NCBI GenBank assembly: GCA_945909635.1 | Contig: OX246690.1 | Coordinates: 1,364,001-1,428,000, forward strand | DNA length: 64,000 nucleotides | Reading direction: 5' to 3' | DNA from: Clostridioides difficile_A | GTDB lineage: Bacteria > Bacillota > Clostridia > Peptostreptococcales > Peptostreptococcaceae | Shown here: one piece after another, positions 9,230-18,036 of the stretch | Numbering within the stretch: the first letter of the stretch is position 1 | How the letters are laid out: each line of letters starts with the position of its first letter | Program-made: the position numbers and the translations under genes | The notes under the pieces: generated by a model | Databases searched by the model: none | What the model saw: only the letters and a program-made list of their open reading frames with translations | What the model was told of the DNA's origin: nothing

Positions 9230-9682
9230 ATGAACTACGTAGTAAAAGATACCATAAGTTTTCTAGTAAAAACATTTCCTAAGATTTATTCTAGCCTATA
9301 CTTAGAGGACCTAAAAAAATTTGCACCAGACTATAATGTAAATAAAACACAATTAAGAGCATTAGTATTTATAAAAAATTATGGAGTAATAAGTATGACT
9401 GATTTATGCTCTAAATTAAATATAGAAAAAGGCAGTTTAACTAGTATGGTTGATGATTTAACTGAAAAGAAATATGTAACAAGAGAAAGAGACTTAGTTG
9501 ATAGAAGAAAGTATTTAATTGATATTACTGAAGAAGGGGGCAATATAGCTTCTGATTTTATGGATAAATTAAGTGATGGTCTAGGAGAAAAGCTTTCTAA
9601 ATTGACTGAAGAGGATAGAAGAAAGTATTTAGAGGCAATAAATACTCTTCAATATATATTAAATAAAGAAGAATTTAAATAG
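9230..9682 (+). CDS. MarR-family transcriptional regulator
   Basis: 150-residue winged-helix dimer-type regulator. The MarR core is visible: SMTDLCSKLNIEKGSLTSMV as the recognition region, then the wing DLVDRRKYLIDITEEG with the family-typical DxRxxxxxxT pattern. AACCGAGGTG precedes the ATG. It converges on the aminotransferase gene, and no adjacent efflux or target gene is co-oriented, so its regulon is unknown. Confidence 0.85.
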   Translation: MNYVVKDTISFLVKTFPKIYSSLYLEDLKKFAPDYNVNKTQLRALVFIKNYGVISMTDLCSKLNIEKGSLTSMVDDLTEKKYVTRERDLVDRRKYLIDITEEGGNIASDFMDKLSDGLGEKLSKLTEEDRRKYLEAINTLQYILNKEEFK

Positions 9683-9684
9683 AA

Positions 9685-9728
9685 AAAATATCCCCTCTTC
9701 AAATAATATCTGAAAAGGGGATATTTTT
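9685..9728. terminator. Bidirectional terminator
   Basis: Twelve-base arms AAAATATCCCCT (9685-9696) and AGGGGATATTTT (9716-9727) lie between convergent genes. Confidence 0.85.
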
Positions 9729-9765
9729 ATATCATTAAATTTATATAAATTAATATTTCAATAAT

Positions 9766-10962
9766 TTATTTGTGTAAAGCTACATATTGCTCTAAACCTT
9801 CTTTTAATAATGTAGCAGCTCTATGAAGGTCAGTTTCATTTAGGATGTAAGCCAATCTTATTTCGTCACGTCCTAAACCTGGAGTAGCATAGAATCCTTC
9901 AGCAGGGCAAACCATAACTGTTTCATTGTTTTTGTTGAATTCTTTTAACATCCAGATTGTGAAATCTTCTGCATTTTCAACTGGTAATTTAGCAACTATA
10001 TAGAAAGCACCAGTTGGTTTTTTACATATAACGCCATCAACTTTCATTAATTCATTGTATAATACATCTCTTCTTTTTTTGTATTCTTCATTAACTTCTT
10101 TGAAATAAGAAACTGGAGTTTTGTATAATTCAACAGCTCCTATTTGCTCTAATGTAGGAACACAAAGTCTTCCTTGACATAATTTAAGTATTTGAGCGAT
10201 AAGACCTTTATTTTTACAAGCGATAGAACCAATTCTAGCACCACAAGCACTGTATCTTTTAGAAACACTGTCTATTATGATAACTCTATCTTGTACACCT
10301 TCTAAGTTACCACAGCTTGTGTACTCAAGTCCATCATAAACAAATTCTCTATAAACTTCATCTGCTATTATCCATAAATCTTTTTCTTTAGCTATTTCAG
10401 CTAGGATATTAAGTTCTTCTTTTGTATAGATTGCACCAGTTGGATTTCCTGGATTAGAAAGAATTATAGCTTTAGTTTTATCATCTACTTTAGACATTAT
10501 TTCTTCTTTAGATGGAAGATGGAAACCGTTTTCTGCTTTTGTTGTAACAGCATTAACTTCTACATTTACACATTGACCAAATCCATTGTAGTTAGTGTAA
10601 AATGGTTCTGGAACTAATAGATTATCCCCTGGGTCACAAACTGCCATCATAGTGAAAAGTAAAGCTTCACTACCACCATTAGTTACTAGTAATTCATCTT
10701 TTTCAAAATGCATATCATAAGTTTTATAATAGTTTTGAAGTGCTTCTAATAATTCTGGAATACCTTCTGATGTAGCATATTCTAAGACTTCACTATCAAA
10801 GTTTTTAACAGCATCAAAAAACCCTTTAGGAGTTTTTATATCTGGTTGTCCTATGTTTAAGTGATATACTTTGATTCCTCTATCTTTTGCTGCTTGTGCA
10901 AATGGAACAAGTTTTCTGATTGGAGAGGCCTGCATTGCACTAACTCTGTTTGAATAATTCAT
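9766..10962 (-). CDS. PLP-dependent class I/II aminotransferase (aspartate aminotransferase-like)
   Basis: Cytoplasmic fold-type I transaminase of 398 residues. Visible signatures are NIGQPDIKTP near the N-terminus, LSNPGNPTGAIY, ADEVYREFVYDG, and the PLP-lysine segment SVSKRYSACGARIGS. The C-terminal GRDEIRLAY contains the substrate-carboxylate arginine position. The family covers aspartate, alanine and aromatic transaminases, so the substrate is not certain. AGGGGGT precedes the ATG. Monocistronic. Confidence 0.88.
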   Translation of the reverse strand: MNYSNRVSAMQASPIRKLVPFAQAAKDRGIKVYHLNIGQPDIKTPKGFFDAVKNFDSEVLEYATSEGIPELLEALQNYYKTYDMHFEKDELLVTNGGSEALLFTMMAVCDPGDNLLVPEPFYTNYNGFGQCVNVEVNAVTTKAENGFHLPSKEEIMSKVDDKTKAIILSNPGNPTGAIYTKEELNILAEIAKEKDLWIIADEVYREFVYDGLEYTSCGNLEGVQDRVIIIDSVSKRYSACGARIGSIACKNKGLIAQILKLCQGRLCVPTLEQIGAVELYKTPVSYFKEVNEEYKKRRDVLYNELMKVDGVICKKPTGAFYIVAKLPVENAEDFTIWMLKEFNKNNETVMVCPAEGFYATPGLGRDEIRLAYILNETDLHRAATLLKEGLEQYVALHK

Positions 10963-11346
10963 TTTAATACCCCCTATTTAATTTAAATACGTATATTGTA
11001 TTATGTAAATTGTATGTTTGAATACAAGACATCTTTACAAGATAATAATAACATACTTATAGGTAAAAATCATCAAAAAAAATTAATATAGCTCTAAAAT
11101 AAACTTTTAACAAATTACAGTGAAATACCTGTTTCCATGCCAATAAATTATACATCAGTAAATTAATTTATGATAAGATAATGTTTTGATGTATGGATAG
11201 TAATTTTTTGTTATAATCCTCTATTTATAGATAAAAATATATAAGGGTAAATACGCAAATTTATAAAAAATATTATAAATTTATTTAACAGATACGATAA
11301 ATATCATATAATTATATTAAAGGCTATTAACTAAGAGGTGTTAATT
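10963..11346. other. Divergent intergenic region, aminotransferase / GalT-like
   Basis: About 380 AT-rich bases between divergent genes. It contains a dispersed inverted repeat (ATACATCA near 11151-11158 and TGATGTAT near 11188-11195) and a TATAAT-like box near 11212. No RNA gene or riboswitch was recognised. Confidence 0.45.
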
Positions 11347-12297
11347 ATGAAAGAATTAAGAATAGATCCAATTACTAATGATGTTGTTATATTTGCTACT
11401 GATAGATTGAAAAGACCTTTGGATACAGCAGATATACCAAATGAAGATGAAGAGACTAAGGAATATGAAGAAGGATGCCCATTTTGTAAGGGAAATGAAG
11501 CTTATGCAACTGATACACTATTTGAAATAGAGGGTGAAGAAGGATGGCTTGTGAAGTCTATTTATAATAAATTTCCTATAATTGATGATATGGCAAGAGA
11601 TGTATATGGTATTCATGAAGTGATGATAGAGAGTGATAAACATAATAGTAATTTTTATAACATGAATCAAAAAGAATTTGAAGATGTTTTTTTTATGTAT
11701 AGAGATAGATTTAGAGAAATGTCGAAAAATGACAAAGTAGAGTATGTTAGTATCTTTAAAAACTTCTTGAGAAAAGCTGGGGCATCTTTAATGCATCCAC
11801 ATGCTCAGATACTGTCTATGTCTTTTATTCCTCCTGAAATTACTAATGAATTACTAGTTTCAAAAGAGTATTATGATAGTAATAATAGCTCTTTGTATGA
11901 TGATTTAATAGAAAATGAAATAAATTTAAATACAAGAGTTGTTTATAATGGAGAAGCTTTTATAGTGCTTGTTCCATATGCAACTAAATATAGTGGAGAA
12001 GTAAGAGTAATATTTAAAGATAAAATAAAATTTGATGAGTTAAATGATAATAATGTAAAAGAACTTTCCATAATATTTGAGAAGTTATTTAAGAAACTGT
12101 ACAATGTCAATGGATATATGCCATTTAACTTATGTATTCACACTCATCCAACAAATATTGAAACAAAATCATATTTTAATGTTCATATGCATATAATCCC
12201 AAGAAAATATAATTTTGGAGGATTCGAGCTTGGAACAAATATGTATGTTTCCTCAATAATCCCTGAAGAGTTAACAAAAAAATTAAAAATTGATTAA
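11347..12297 (+). CDS. Galactose-1-phosphate uridylyltransferase family protein (HIT superfamily)
   Basis: Transfers a nucleotidyl group through a histidine intermediate. C44-P-F-C47 fits the zinc site, HPHAQ at residues 150-154 fits the active site (HPHGQ in most GalT), and H280-M-H282 lies near the C-terminus. The usual reaction would exchange UMP between UDP-glucose and galactose-1-phosphate, but there are no galK or galE neighbours. A related sugar-1-phosphate nucleotidyl transfer or phosphorolysis is possible. The ATG at 11347 follows AGAGGTG; an upstream in-frame GTG overlaps that site. Confidence 0.8.
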   Translation: MKELRIDPITNDVVIFATDRLKRPLDTADIPNEDEETKEYEEGCPFCKGNEAYATDTLFEIEGEEGWLVKSIYNKFPIIDDMARDVYGIHEVMIESDKHNSNFYNMNQKEFEDVFFMYRDRFREMSKNDKVEYVSIFKNFLRKAGASLMHPHAQILSMSFIPPEITNELLVSKEYYDSNNSSLYDDLIENEINLNTRVVYNGEAFIVLVPYATKYSGEVRVIFKDKIKFDELNDNNVKELSIIFEKLFKKLYNVNGYMPFNLCIHTHPTNIETKSYFNVHMHIIPRKYNFGGFELGTNMYVSSIIPEELTKKLKID

Positions 12298-12420
12298 AAT
12301 ATATATTTTTAAGGTATTAAGTAAATAGTAATTTTTAGATAAAATTATAGTGTCGTGTTGTTAAAATAAAAACAAATGAAAAAATTAAAAGAAATTTACT
12401 GTTTAGATGAGGAGTATAAT

Positions 12421-13173
12421 ATGAAATTTATATCATGGAATGTTAATGGAATAAGAGCTTGTGTTGGGAAAGGATTTTTAGACTTTTTCAAAGAGGTTGA
12501 TGCAGATATATTTTGCTTACAAGAAACTAAATTACAAGAAGGACAAATAGAATTAGATTTACCAGGATATTTTCAATACTGGAATTATGCTGAGAGAAAA
12601 GGTTATTCAGGCACTGCTATATTTACAAAAAAAGAGCCTTTAAAAGTAATGTATGGAATAAATATAGAAGAACATGATAAGGAAGGTAGAGTCATAACTC
12701 TAGAATTTGAAGATTTTTATTTTGTCACTGTATATACACCAAATTCTCAATCTGAGTTGAAGAGATTAGAATATAGAACTAGATGGGAAGATGATTTTAT
12801 AGACTATTTAGTTAAATTAGATAATCAGAAGCCTGTAATTGTATGTGGGGATATGAATGTTGCACATACAGAGATAGATTTAAAAAATCCTAAAAATAAT
12901 ATGAAAAATGCAGGTTTTACTAAGGAAGAAAGAGAAAAATTTTCTAAACTATTAGATAGTGGGTTCATAGATACATATAGATACTTTAATCCTGATAAAG
13001 AAGGTGTCTATAGTTGGTGGTCATATAGATTTAATGCAAGAAAAAACAATGCAGGATGGAGAATAGATTATTTTTGTGCATCTAAGAAATTAGAAGATAG
13101 ATTGATAGGTGCAAATATTCACACTGAAGTACTAGGTTCAGACCATTGTCCAGTTGAATTAGAGATAAAATAA
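12421..13173 (+). CDS. xth: Exodeoxyribonuclease III / AP endonuclease
   Basis: Base-excision-repair nuclease of the ExoIII/APE1 family, 250 residues. Catalytic motifs in order: NVNGIRA, LQETK (metal-binding Glu), GDMNVAH (catalytic Asp and Asn), YSWWSYR, and the terminal SDHCPV with the Asp-His pair. The start is the ATG at 12421, six bases after GAGGAG; an earlier in-frame ATG would add 15 residues not found in the family. Confidence 0.93.
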   Translation: MKFISWNVNGIRACVGKGFLDFFKEVDADIFCLQETKLQEGQIELDLPGYFQYWNYAERKGYSGTAIFTKKEPLKVMYGINIEEHDKEGRVITLEFEDFYFVTVYTPNSQSELKRLEYRTRWEDDFIDYLVKLDNQKPVIVCGDMNVAHTEIDLKNPKNNMKNAGFTKEEREKFSKLLDSGFIDTYRYFNPDKEGVYSWWSYRFNARKNNAGWRIDYFCASKKLEDRLIGANIHTEVLGSDHCPVELEIK

Positions 13174-13185
13174 AGATTAATAAGG

Positions 13186-13251
13186 ATAAAAATTGGGCTG
13201 TAGATATACATTTAAAGATGATTATGTTTTAATCTACATGCCTATTTTTAA
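13186..13251. terminator. Imperfect inverted repeat between convergent genes
   Basis: AAAAATTGGGCTGTAGAT (near 13189) can pair imperfectly with ATCTACATGCCTATTTTT. It may act as a terminator for either gene. Confidence 0.5.
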
Positions 13252-13263
13252 CCTAAGTAAATT

Positions 13264-14040
13264 CTATTTGTTTTTTCTTTGAGTAGCATTTTCTAATGCA
13301 AATTGATTTGTTTTTCCCATGTTATAAGCTAAGTTAATAATTCTTTTCTCATCTTTACTCAATTCACGATTTAAAATCTTCCTAAATTCATCAAATAACT
13401 TATCATAATCAACTTTCTTTTTATTAGAATATTTTATAGTTTTAGGTCTAATGCTTGTATACACATATATATCTGGCACTATACTTGGATTGTATATATT
13501 AATAAAGACCTTAGCAGTATAGTATGCATCGTTTAAAGCGTTGTGATAAGACATTTTTTCATCGAGTTGCAATAAGGAAATAGCATTTTGTAACCCAATA
13601 CTTTTTCCTGCTGGGTTATTGAAATATTTAGATGCATGCTGTTGAATATTAATATAAGACTTAGGTAAGGTATTTGATGCTAGCTTATGGTAATTAATGT
13701 TCCTGTACAATTCCTTTAAATCTCCAGCTCCCCATACACATAATATAGGGTCTTGTGATGATATAAATTTTATGAACTTGTTGTAAACTTCAGGAAAAGT
13801 AGGTGAACCATTAAAATCAGAATCTTTAATATTAGTCATGCGACTAATAAAAGGGTGTATTTCTTTGTATATTGTAGGCTTCACATAGCTATTAAATGTA
13901 TCTATTATATTGAATTTAGAATCCAATTTAATTGCTCCTATTTGTATGATTTCAAAAGGACACTTTTCATTGGATACAGTCTTGTTAAATTTTTTATCAA
14001 ATCCTTGATTAAATTCCAAATCGAAAATTATGTATTCCAT
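13264..14040 (-). CDS. DEDDh 3'-5' exonuclease (KapD/ERI1-like)
   Basis: 258-residue protein of the DnaQ-like exonuclease family. Exo I is FDLEFNQG at residues 6-13, with the Asp-Glu metal ligands. Exo III is the C-terminal YHNALNDAYYTA, with the His and Asp of a DEDDh enzyme. Substrates in this subgroup may be DNA or structured RNA; the sequence does not decide. AGGAGATAAACTTT precedes the ATG. Confidence 0.85.
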   Translation of the reverse strand: MEYIIFDLEFNQGFDKKFNKTVSNEKCPFEIIQIGAIKLDSKFNIIDTFNSYVKPTIYKEIHPFISRMTNIKDSDFNGSPTFPEVYNKFIKFISSQDPILCVWGAGDLKELYRNINYHKLASNTLPKSYINIQQHASKYFNNPAGKSIGLQNAISLLQLDEKMSYHNALNDAYYTAKVFINIYNPSIVPDIYVYTSIRPKTIKYSNKKKVDYDKLFDEFRKILNRELSKDEKRIINLAYNMGKTNQFALENATQRKNK

Positions 14041-14352
14041 AAAGTTTATCTCCTAAATTTTTTTATTATTGCTACTATAGATTATATTATAAGTCAAATT
14101 AAATTTTTAAACAAAAATACTTTTATTTTAGTATACCCTATATTTATAAAAATGTTAAACTATTGTATGTAGAATATTTTTTCCAATAAAAAATATTGCG
14201 AACTTTTTGTACTTGATATATAATAATATAAATAAAAACACGAATAAAATACGAATATTTTGCAAGAAAAATTCATAAATGTAAGTAAAAATGAATTTTA
14301 TCTTGTATTTAACAAAATAAAATTTACATAAAAATTATGGGAGAGTGAAAAA
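14041..14352. other. Intergenic region upstream of glutamine synthetase
   Basis: About 310 AT-rich bases. A hairpin-forming repeat AATATTTTTT/AAAAAATATT lies near 14173-14197, immediately before the promoter at 14196-14224. The remaining leader of about 120 bases shows no recognised riboswitch. Confidence 0.5.
14196..14224 (+). promoter_or_regulatory. Glutamine synthetase promoter
   Basis: TTGCGA (14196-14201), a 17-base spacer and TATAAT (14219-14224). Confidence 0.65.
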
Positions 14353-16251
14353 ATGGATAGTCTATTATATGTAATAGAGAAAGATAAACATACTAATGAA
14401 GAAATAAGAGAAATCCTAAAAAACAATAAAAATATAAGATTTGTTTCCTTAATGGGTGTTGACTTAGGGGGAAATGCAACAGATGAAAAGATTCCTGTAG
14501 AAATATTTTTAGAAGATATAGATAAATTTTTAGAATCAGCTATACAGACTGATGGTTCGAGTGTTGAACTTTATAACATAGCGACATTAAATAATGCAAA
14601 AGTTGATTTAATGCCAGATAAAAGTTGTCATTGGTATGTAGATTACAATATGGAATATATAGACGAAGAAGTAGGTTTACCTGTTGGAACATTAAAGATA
14701 CCTGCATTTTTAATACATGATAACAAAAAAGTATGTTCAAGAGGAGTGCTTCAAAAAGCAGACAAGTATTTCAAAAAATCTATGTTTGAGATATTTAGAG
14801 AATACCCACATGTATTAAATAACATAGGAATAGATTCAGTAGATGATATAGAAGAAATAATGTTAACAGCAGCTACAGAACTTGAGTTTTGGGTTAATAC
14901 TCCTGAAGATAAAGCTGACTTAGAAAAATTATATGTATCACAAAGCCTAAAAGAGCAATACTGGAAAAGAACTCATGGTATCATAAGAACTTGCTTAGAG
15001 CAAAGTTTGATAATACTTCAAAAACTAGGTGTAAGCCCTGAAATGGCTCATAAAGAGGTTGGAGGGATACAAAGTTCTATTAGTATAGATGGAAGAACAA
15101 ATCATGCTATGGAGCAACTAGAGGTTTCTTGGAAGTTTTCTACACCATTACAAGCAGCAGATAATGAATTATTAGTAAGAGACGTTATAGAAGATGTATT
15201 TACATCACATGGACTAGAAGTTACGTTTAAAGCAAAACCAATTCATGGAGTTGCAGGAAGTGGTGGACATACACATGTAGGAGTAAGTGCAAGACTAAAA
15301 GATGGAAGTATCAGAAATCTATTTGCCCCAAAAGATTTAAAAGAAGATTATCTAAGTGAACTAGGATATGGGGCCCTTATGGGACTTCTTTACAATTATG
15401 AAGTATTAAATCCAATTGTAACAGCTTCTAATGATGGATTTAATAGATTAGTTCCTGGATTTGAGGCACCTGTATGCATAGTTACATCTTTAGGTCATAG
15501 TTATGAGATTCCATCAAGAAATAGGTCAGTACTTGTTGGATTAATAAGAGACATGAAAAATCCAAAGACTGTAAGATTTGAATTAAGATCACCAAGTCCT
15601 TTATCTAATACATATCTAGTAATAGCAGGGTGTTATCAGACAATGTTAGATGGTATAAAAGCAGCAGCTAAGAGTGGTCTTAGTACAAAAGAACTTGAAA
15701 AAGAATTGTCTAAAAATGTAGGTGAAGAAGGATTCTATTTAGAAAAAGATAGAGCATATAGAGATGAAAATGATGTATTTGAGCATTATAGCTTAGAAGA
15801 AAGAAATGCAAGATTTGGAACTCCTCCAGCTACAGTTTATGAAAATATGAAAAATTTAGAAATATATGCTTCAAAATTAAAATCTTTAAAACAAGGTGAT
15901 GTATTTACTGATAGTATAATAGAATCATTTAAGGTTGGAGCAATAGATAAGTGGCAAAAAAAATTAAAAACTAGAATAATAGAGGCTGGAATACAAAAGA
16001 TAAGAAGTATTGTCAAAATACACACAAAAGAAAATATGGATGCACTTGATGAAGTGGTTTGGAATTCAATATCAGATTTGAAGTTCAACATTATGAAGGA
16101 CACTTTAACTAGAGAATCTCTATTTACTAGAGTAAGAGAAGCTGTGGAAAATAAAGATTATCAGACTGCTTCAGATTTACAAATAGAATTAAAAAGAAGT
16201 ATGGAAGAAATACAACAACTGTATATGCAATACAAGAAAAATATATACTAA
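14353..16251 (+). CDS. glnA: Glutamine synthetase with C-terminal extension
   Basis: Catalyses ATP-dependent amidation of glutamate, central to nitrogen assimilation. Recognisable elements are the DGSSVE substrate region near residue 63, AATELEFW (metal ligand Glu), KPIHGVAGSGGHTHVG (glutamate- and ATP-binding region), the NRSVLVGLIRD loop and the VRFELRSPSP segment with catalytic arginine. The core ends near residue 450-480. A helical, charged extension of about 150 residues follows, making the 632-residue protein longer than the usual 440-residue GSI. It may be a GSI variant or a divergent relative of larger GS types. GGGAGAG precedes the ATG. Confidence 0.87.
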   Translation: MDSLLYVIEKDKHTNEEIREILKNNKNIRFVSLMGVDLGGNATDEKIPVEIFLEDIDKFLESAIQTDGSSVELYNIATLNNAKVDLMPDKSCHWYVDYNMEYIDEEVGLPVGTLKIPAFLIHDNKKVCSRGVLQKADKYFKKSMFEIFREYPHVLNNIGIDSVDDIEEIMLTAATELEFWVNTPEDKADLEKLYVSQSLKEQYWKRTHGIIRTCLEQSLIILQKLGVSPEMAHKEVGGIQSSISIDGRTNHAMEQLEVSWKFSTPLQAADNELLVRDVIEDVFTSHGLEVTFKAKPIHGVAGSGGHTHVGVSARLKDGSIRNLFAPKDLKEDYLSELGYGALMGLLYNYEVLNPIVTASNDGFNRLVPGFEAPVCIVTSLGHSYEIPSRNRSVLVGLIRDMKNPKTVRFELRSPSPLSNTYLVIAGCYQTMLDGIKAAAKSGLSTKELEKELSKNVGEEGFYLEKDRAYRDENDVFEHYSLEERNARFGTPPATVYENMKNLEIYASKLKSLKQGDVFTDSIIESFKVGAIDKWQKKLKTRIIEAGIQKIRSIVKIHTKENMDALDEVVWNSISDLKFNIMKDTLTRESLFTRVREAVENKDYQTASDLQIELKRSMEEIQQLYMQYKKNIY

Positions 16252-16281
16252 AATAAATTAGTAACTTGATTCTAATATTAT

Positions 16282-16351
16282 AAAGGCAATCGAGTATGCT
16301 TAGGTCATTTTGAGTAAAATCTCAAATATGAAAGCATACTTGATTGCCTTT
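16282..16351. terminator. Long hairpin between glnA and the glycosyltransferase
   Basis: Twenty-base arms at 16282-16301 and 16332-16351 pair with one or two mismatches. An inner stem TTTGAG/CTCAAA sits in the loop. The genes are convergent, and T-rich sequence follows on the plus strand. Confidence 0.8.
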
Positions 16352-16383
16352 GGTTTTATTATTTTAAGTTTTATAATAACATA

Positions 16384-17514
16384 CTAATTGTAATGAGTAT
16401 CTATTAATTCTGAGATATAATCAGCAATTTCATCTGGGTGAATGACTGTTTTAAACTCTTCTAAATTTTTCTTCATAAAGTTTATTATAGAGTCAAATTC
16501 ATTTGATACTAATTTATAAAATATATTCTTAAGGTCTAAGTCATCACTATAAATCATCCCAAGTCCTTTATCTATTATAAACTTAGCATTTTCAATCTCT
16601 TGTCCGACCTTTGGCATTTTTACAAGTACTGGAGTTTGTGACTGGATAGCTTCAAATATAGTTGCTCCTCCAGGTTTAGTTAACATTAAGTCACATTCTC
16701 TTATTAGATTATACATATCATTTACAAATCCAAGTACTTTTATATTTTTTAAAGGTTTTTTATAAGTTAATGTGTCATATAATTTTTTGTTTTTGCCTGT
16801 AACTATTGTAATCTCTATAGAATCAATATGTTCTTCAATAAATTCGTCTATCCAATGCATAAAATCCTCATCTATATCGAACAGACCTCGTCCTCCTCCA
16901 AGAAGTAGTAATCTGTATTTATCATGACAGAGTTCTTTACTTTCAATTTGGAATCTCTTATCTACAGGAACACCAGTAACCTTTATAGAGTCTGGATTTA
17001 TCCCCTTTTGAAAAAATCTATTTTTTATTTCAGGAGATGGAACAAAATACAAATCTGTATGCTCAAAAACCCACTCCATACTATCTACAACGTCTGTTAT
17101 AACTGTAAGTGTTGGTATATTTATATCAGGATTTTTTATCTTAAAATTATTTACACAAGCAGCTGCTAGTGGAAATGTAGAGATAATTAAATCTGGATTT
17201 ATATCAGAAATATACTCAGAAAGTTTAGGTGTATATAATTTATGAGAGAAATCATGTCTTGAATCAAACGATTTCTTAAAATAATAATAGTAATTATATA
17301 ATCCTGGAGTATATTTTGTATTGTTCTCATAAAGTTTTACCATAGGCTTATTCATCATAGGTATACTTGCATTTATAAAATTTTGTATAACAACATTGTA
17401 GTTACTATATTTTTCAATAATGCATTCTTTTACTGCTTTTGCAGCACTTATATGGCCAGCACCAAATTGAGCAGTTAAGATTAATATTGTTTTATCTTCT
17501 TTCGTTTTAGCCAA
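16384..17514 (-). CDS. MGDG-synthase/UgtP-like diacylglycerol glycosyltransferase
   Basis: Likely a membrane-associated glycosyltransferase that adds a hexose from UDP-sugar to diacylglycerol, giving membrane glycolipid or a lipoteichoic acid anchor. The N-terminal TAQFGAGHISAAKAV is the MGDG-synthase signature, LIISTFPLAAA follows, and the C-terminal LMLTKPGGATIFEAI is the GT28 nucleotide-sugar site. The start is TTG (TTGGCTAAAACG), with GGTGAT just before it. Transcribed divergently from padR from a promoter at 17552-17580, about 30 bases from the first PadR operator, so it may share that control. Confidence 0.83.
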   Translation of the reverse strand: MAKTKEDKTILILTAQFGAGHISAAKAVKECIIEKYSNYNVVIQNFINASIPMMNKPMVKLYENNTKYTPGLYNYYYYFKKSFDSRHDFSHKLYTPKLSEYISDINPDLIISTFPLAAACVNNFKIKNPDINIPTLTVITDVVDSMEWVFEHTDLYFVPSPEIKNRFFQKGINPDSIKVTGVPVDKRFQIESKELCHDKYRLLLLGGGRGLFDIDEDFMHWIDEFIEEHIDSIEITIVTGKNKKLYDTLTYKKPLKNIKVLGFVNDMYNLIRECDLMLTKPGGATIFEAIQSQTPVLVKMPKVGQEIENAKFIIDKGLGMIYSDDLDLKNIFYKLVSNEFDSIINFMKKNLEEFKTVIHPDEIADYISELIDTHYN

Positions 17515-17551
17515 TTTATCACCACTTTCATAAAATATATCTGATTAGAGT

Positions 17552-17580
17552 ATTATACATTTATAGAAGAATTTAATCAA
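17552..17580 (-). promoter_or_regulatory. Promoter of the glycosyltransferase gene
   Basis: On the minus strand TTGATT (17575-17580), a 17-base spacer and TATAAT (17552-17557). Confidence 0.7.
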
Positions 17581-17602
17581 CAATAATATTTAAAAATAAC
17601 TA

Positions 17603-17682
17603 TTGTGTAAGACATAGTACTGTGTTATTATGAAAATATAAGAAGTTTTAACATAGTACCTTGTAAAACACAATACTGTGTA
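17603..17682 (+). promoter_or_regulatory. padR promoter with three PadR-type operators
   Basis: -35 TTGTGT (17603-17608), 17-base spacer, -10 TATTAT (17626-17631). Operator copies are ACATAGTACTGTGT (17612-17625, inside the spacer), ACATAGTACCTTGT (17651-17664) and ACACAATACTGTGT (17668-17681), the last two downstream of the start of transcription. The consensus is close to the dyad ACAYAGTACTRTGT. Autoregulation of padR is the natural reading. Confidence 0.78.
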
Positions 17683-17703
17683 TTTAAAGAAAGGATGGAG
17701 TAT

Positions 17704-18036
17704 ATGAACACACAATTTAGAAAGGGTGTTTTAGAAATTTGTGTACTTGCACTAATATCTAAAAAGGATATGTATGGATATGAAATAGTACATAATATCT
17801 CTAAAGTAATAGATGTAAATGAAGGAACAATATATCCTATTCTAAGAAGACTTACAAAAGATTTGTATTTCGAAACATATATACTAGAATCTAATGAAGG
17901 TCCTGCTAGAAAATACTATAGAATAACTTCACTAGGAAAAGAAAATTTATCCAATCTAATGGAAGAGTGGAGAGAATTTGTAAAGGCTGTTGAGATTTTA
18001 ATAAGTGAAGATGAGGGAGGTAATGAACTTGAATAA
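17704..18036 (+). CDS. PadR-family transcriptional regulator
   Basis: 110-residue winged-helix repressor. The family hallmarks are the N-terminal RKGVLEICVLALISKKDMYGYEI, the helix GTIYPILRRL, and the wing ending ARKYYRIT. ATG 17704 is preferred, since GGATGGAG lies upstream of it. It leads an operon with a HAAS-domain protein and a DUF4097 protein, the usual PadR companion set for envelope-responsive modules. Several copies of a candidate operator lie in its own promoter, and one lies in the uppP promoter. Confidence 0.9.
   Translation: MNTQFRKGVLEICVLALISKKDMYGYEIVHNISKVIDVNEGTIYPILRRLTKDLYFETYILESNEGPARKYYRITSLGKENLSNLMEEWREFVKAVEILISEDEGGNELE

Noticed and set aside
13855..14172. Plus-strand open frame overlapping the start of the DEDDh exonuclease gene
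   Set aside because: Composition of AT-rich noise, no ribosome site, overlaps a gene with clear catalytic motifs.
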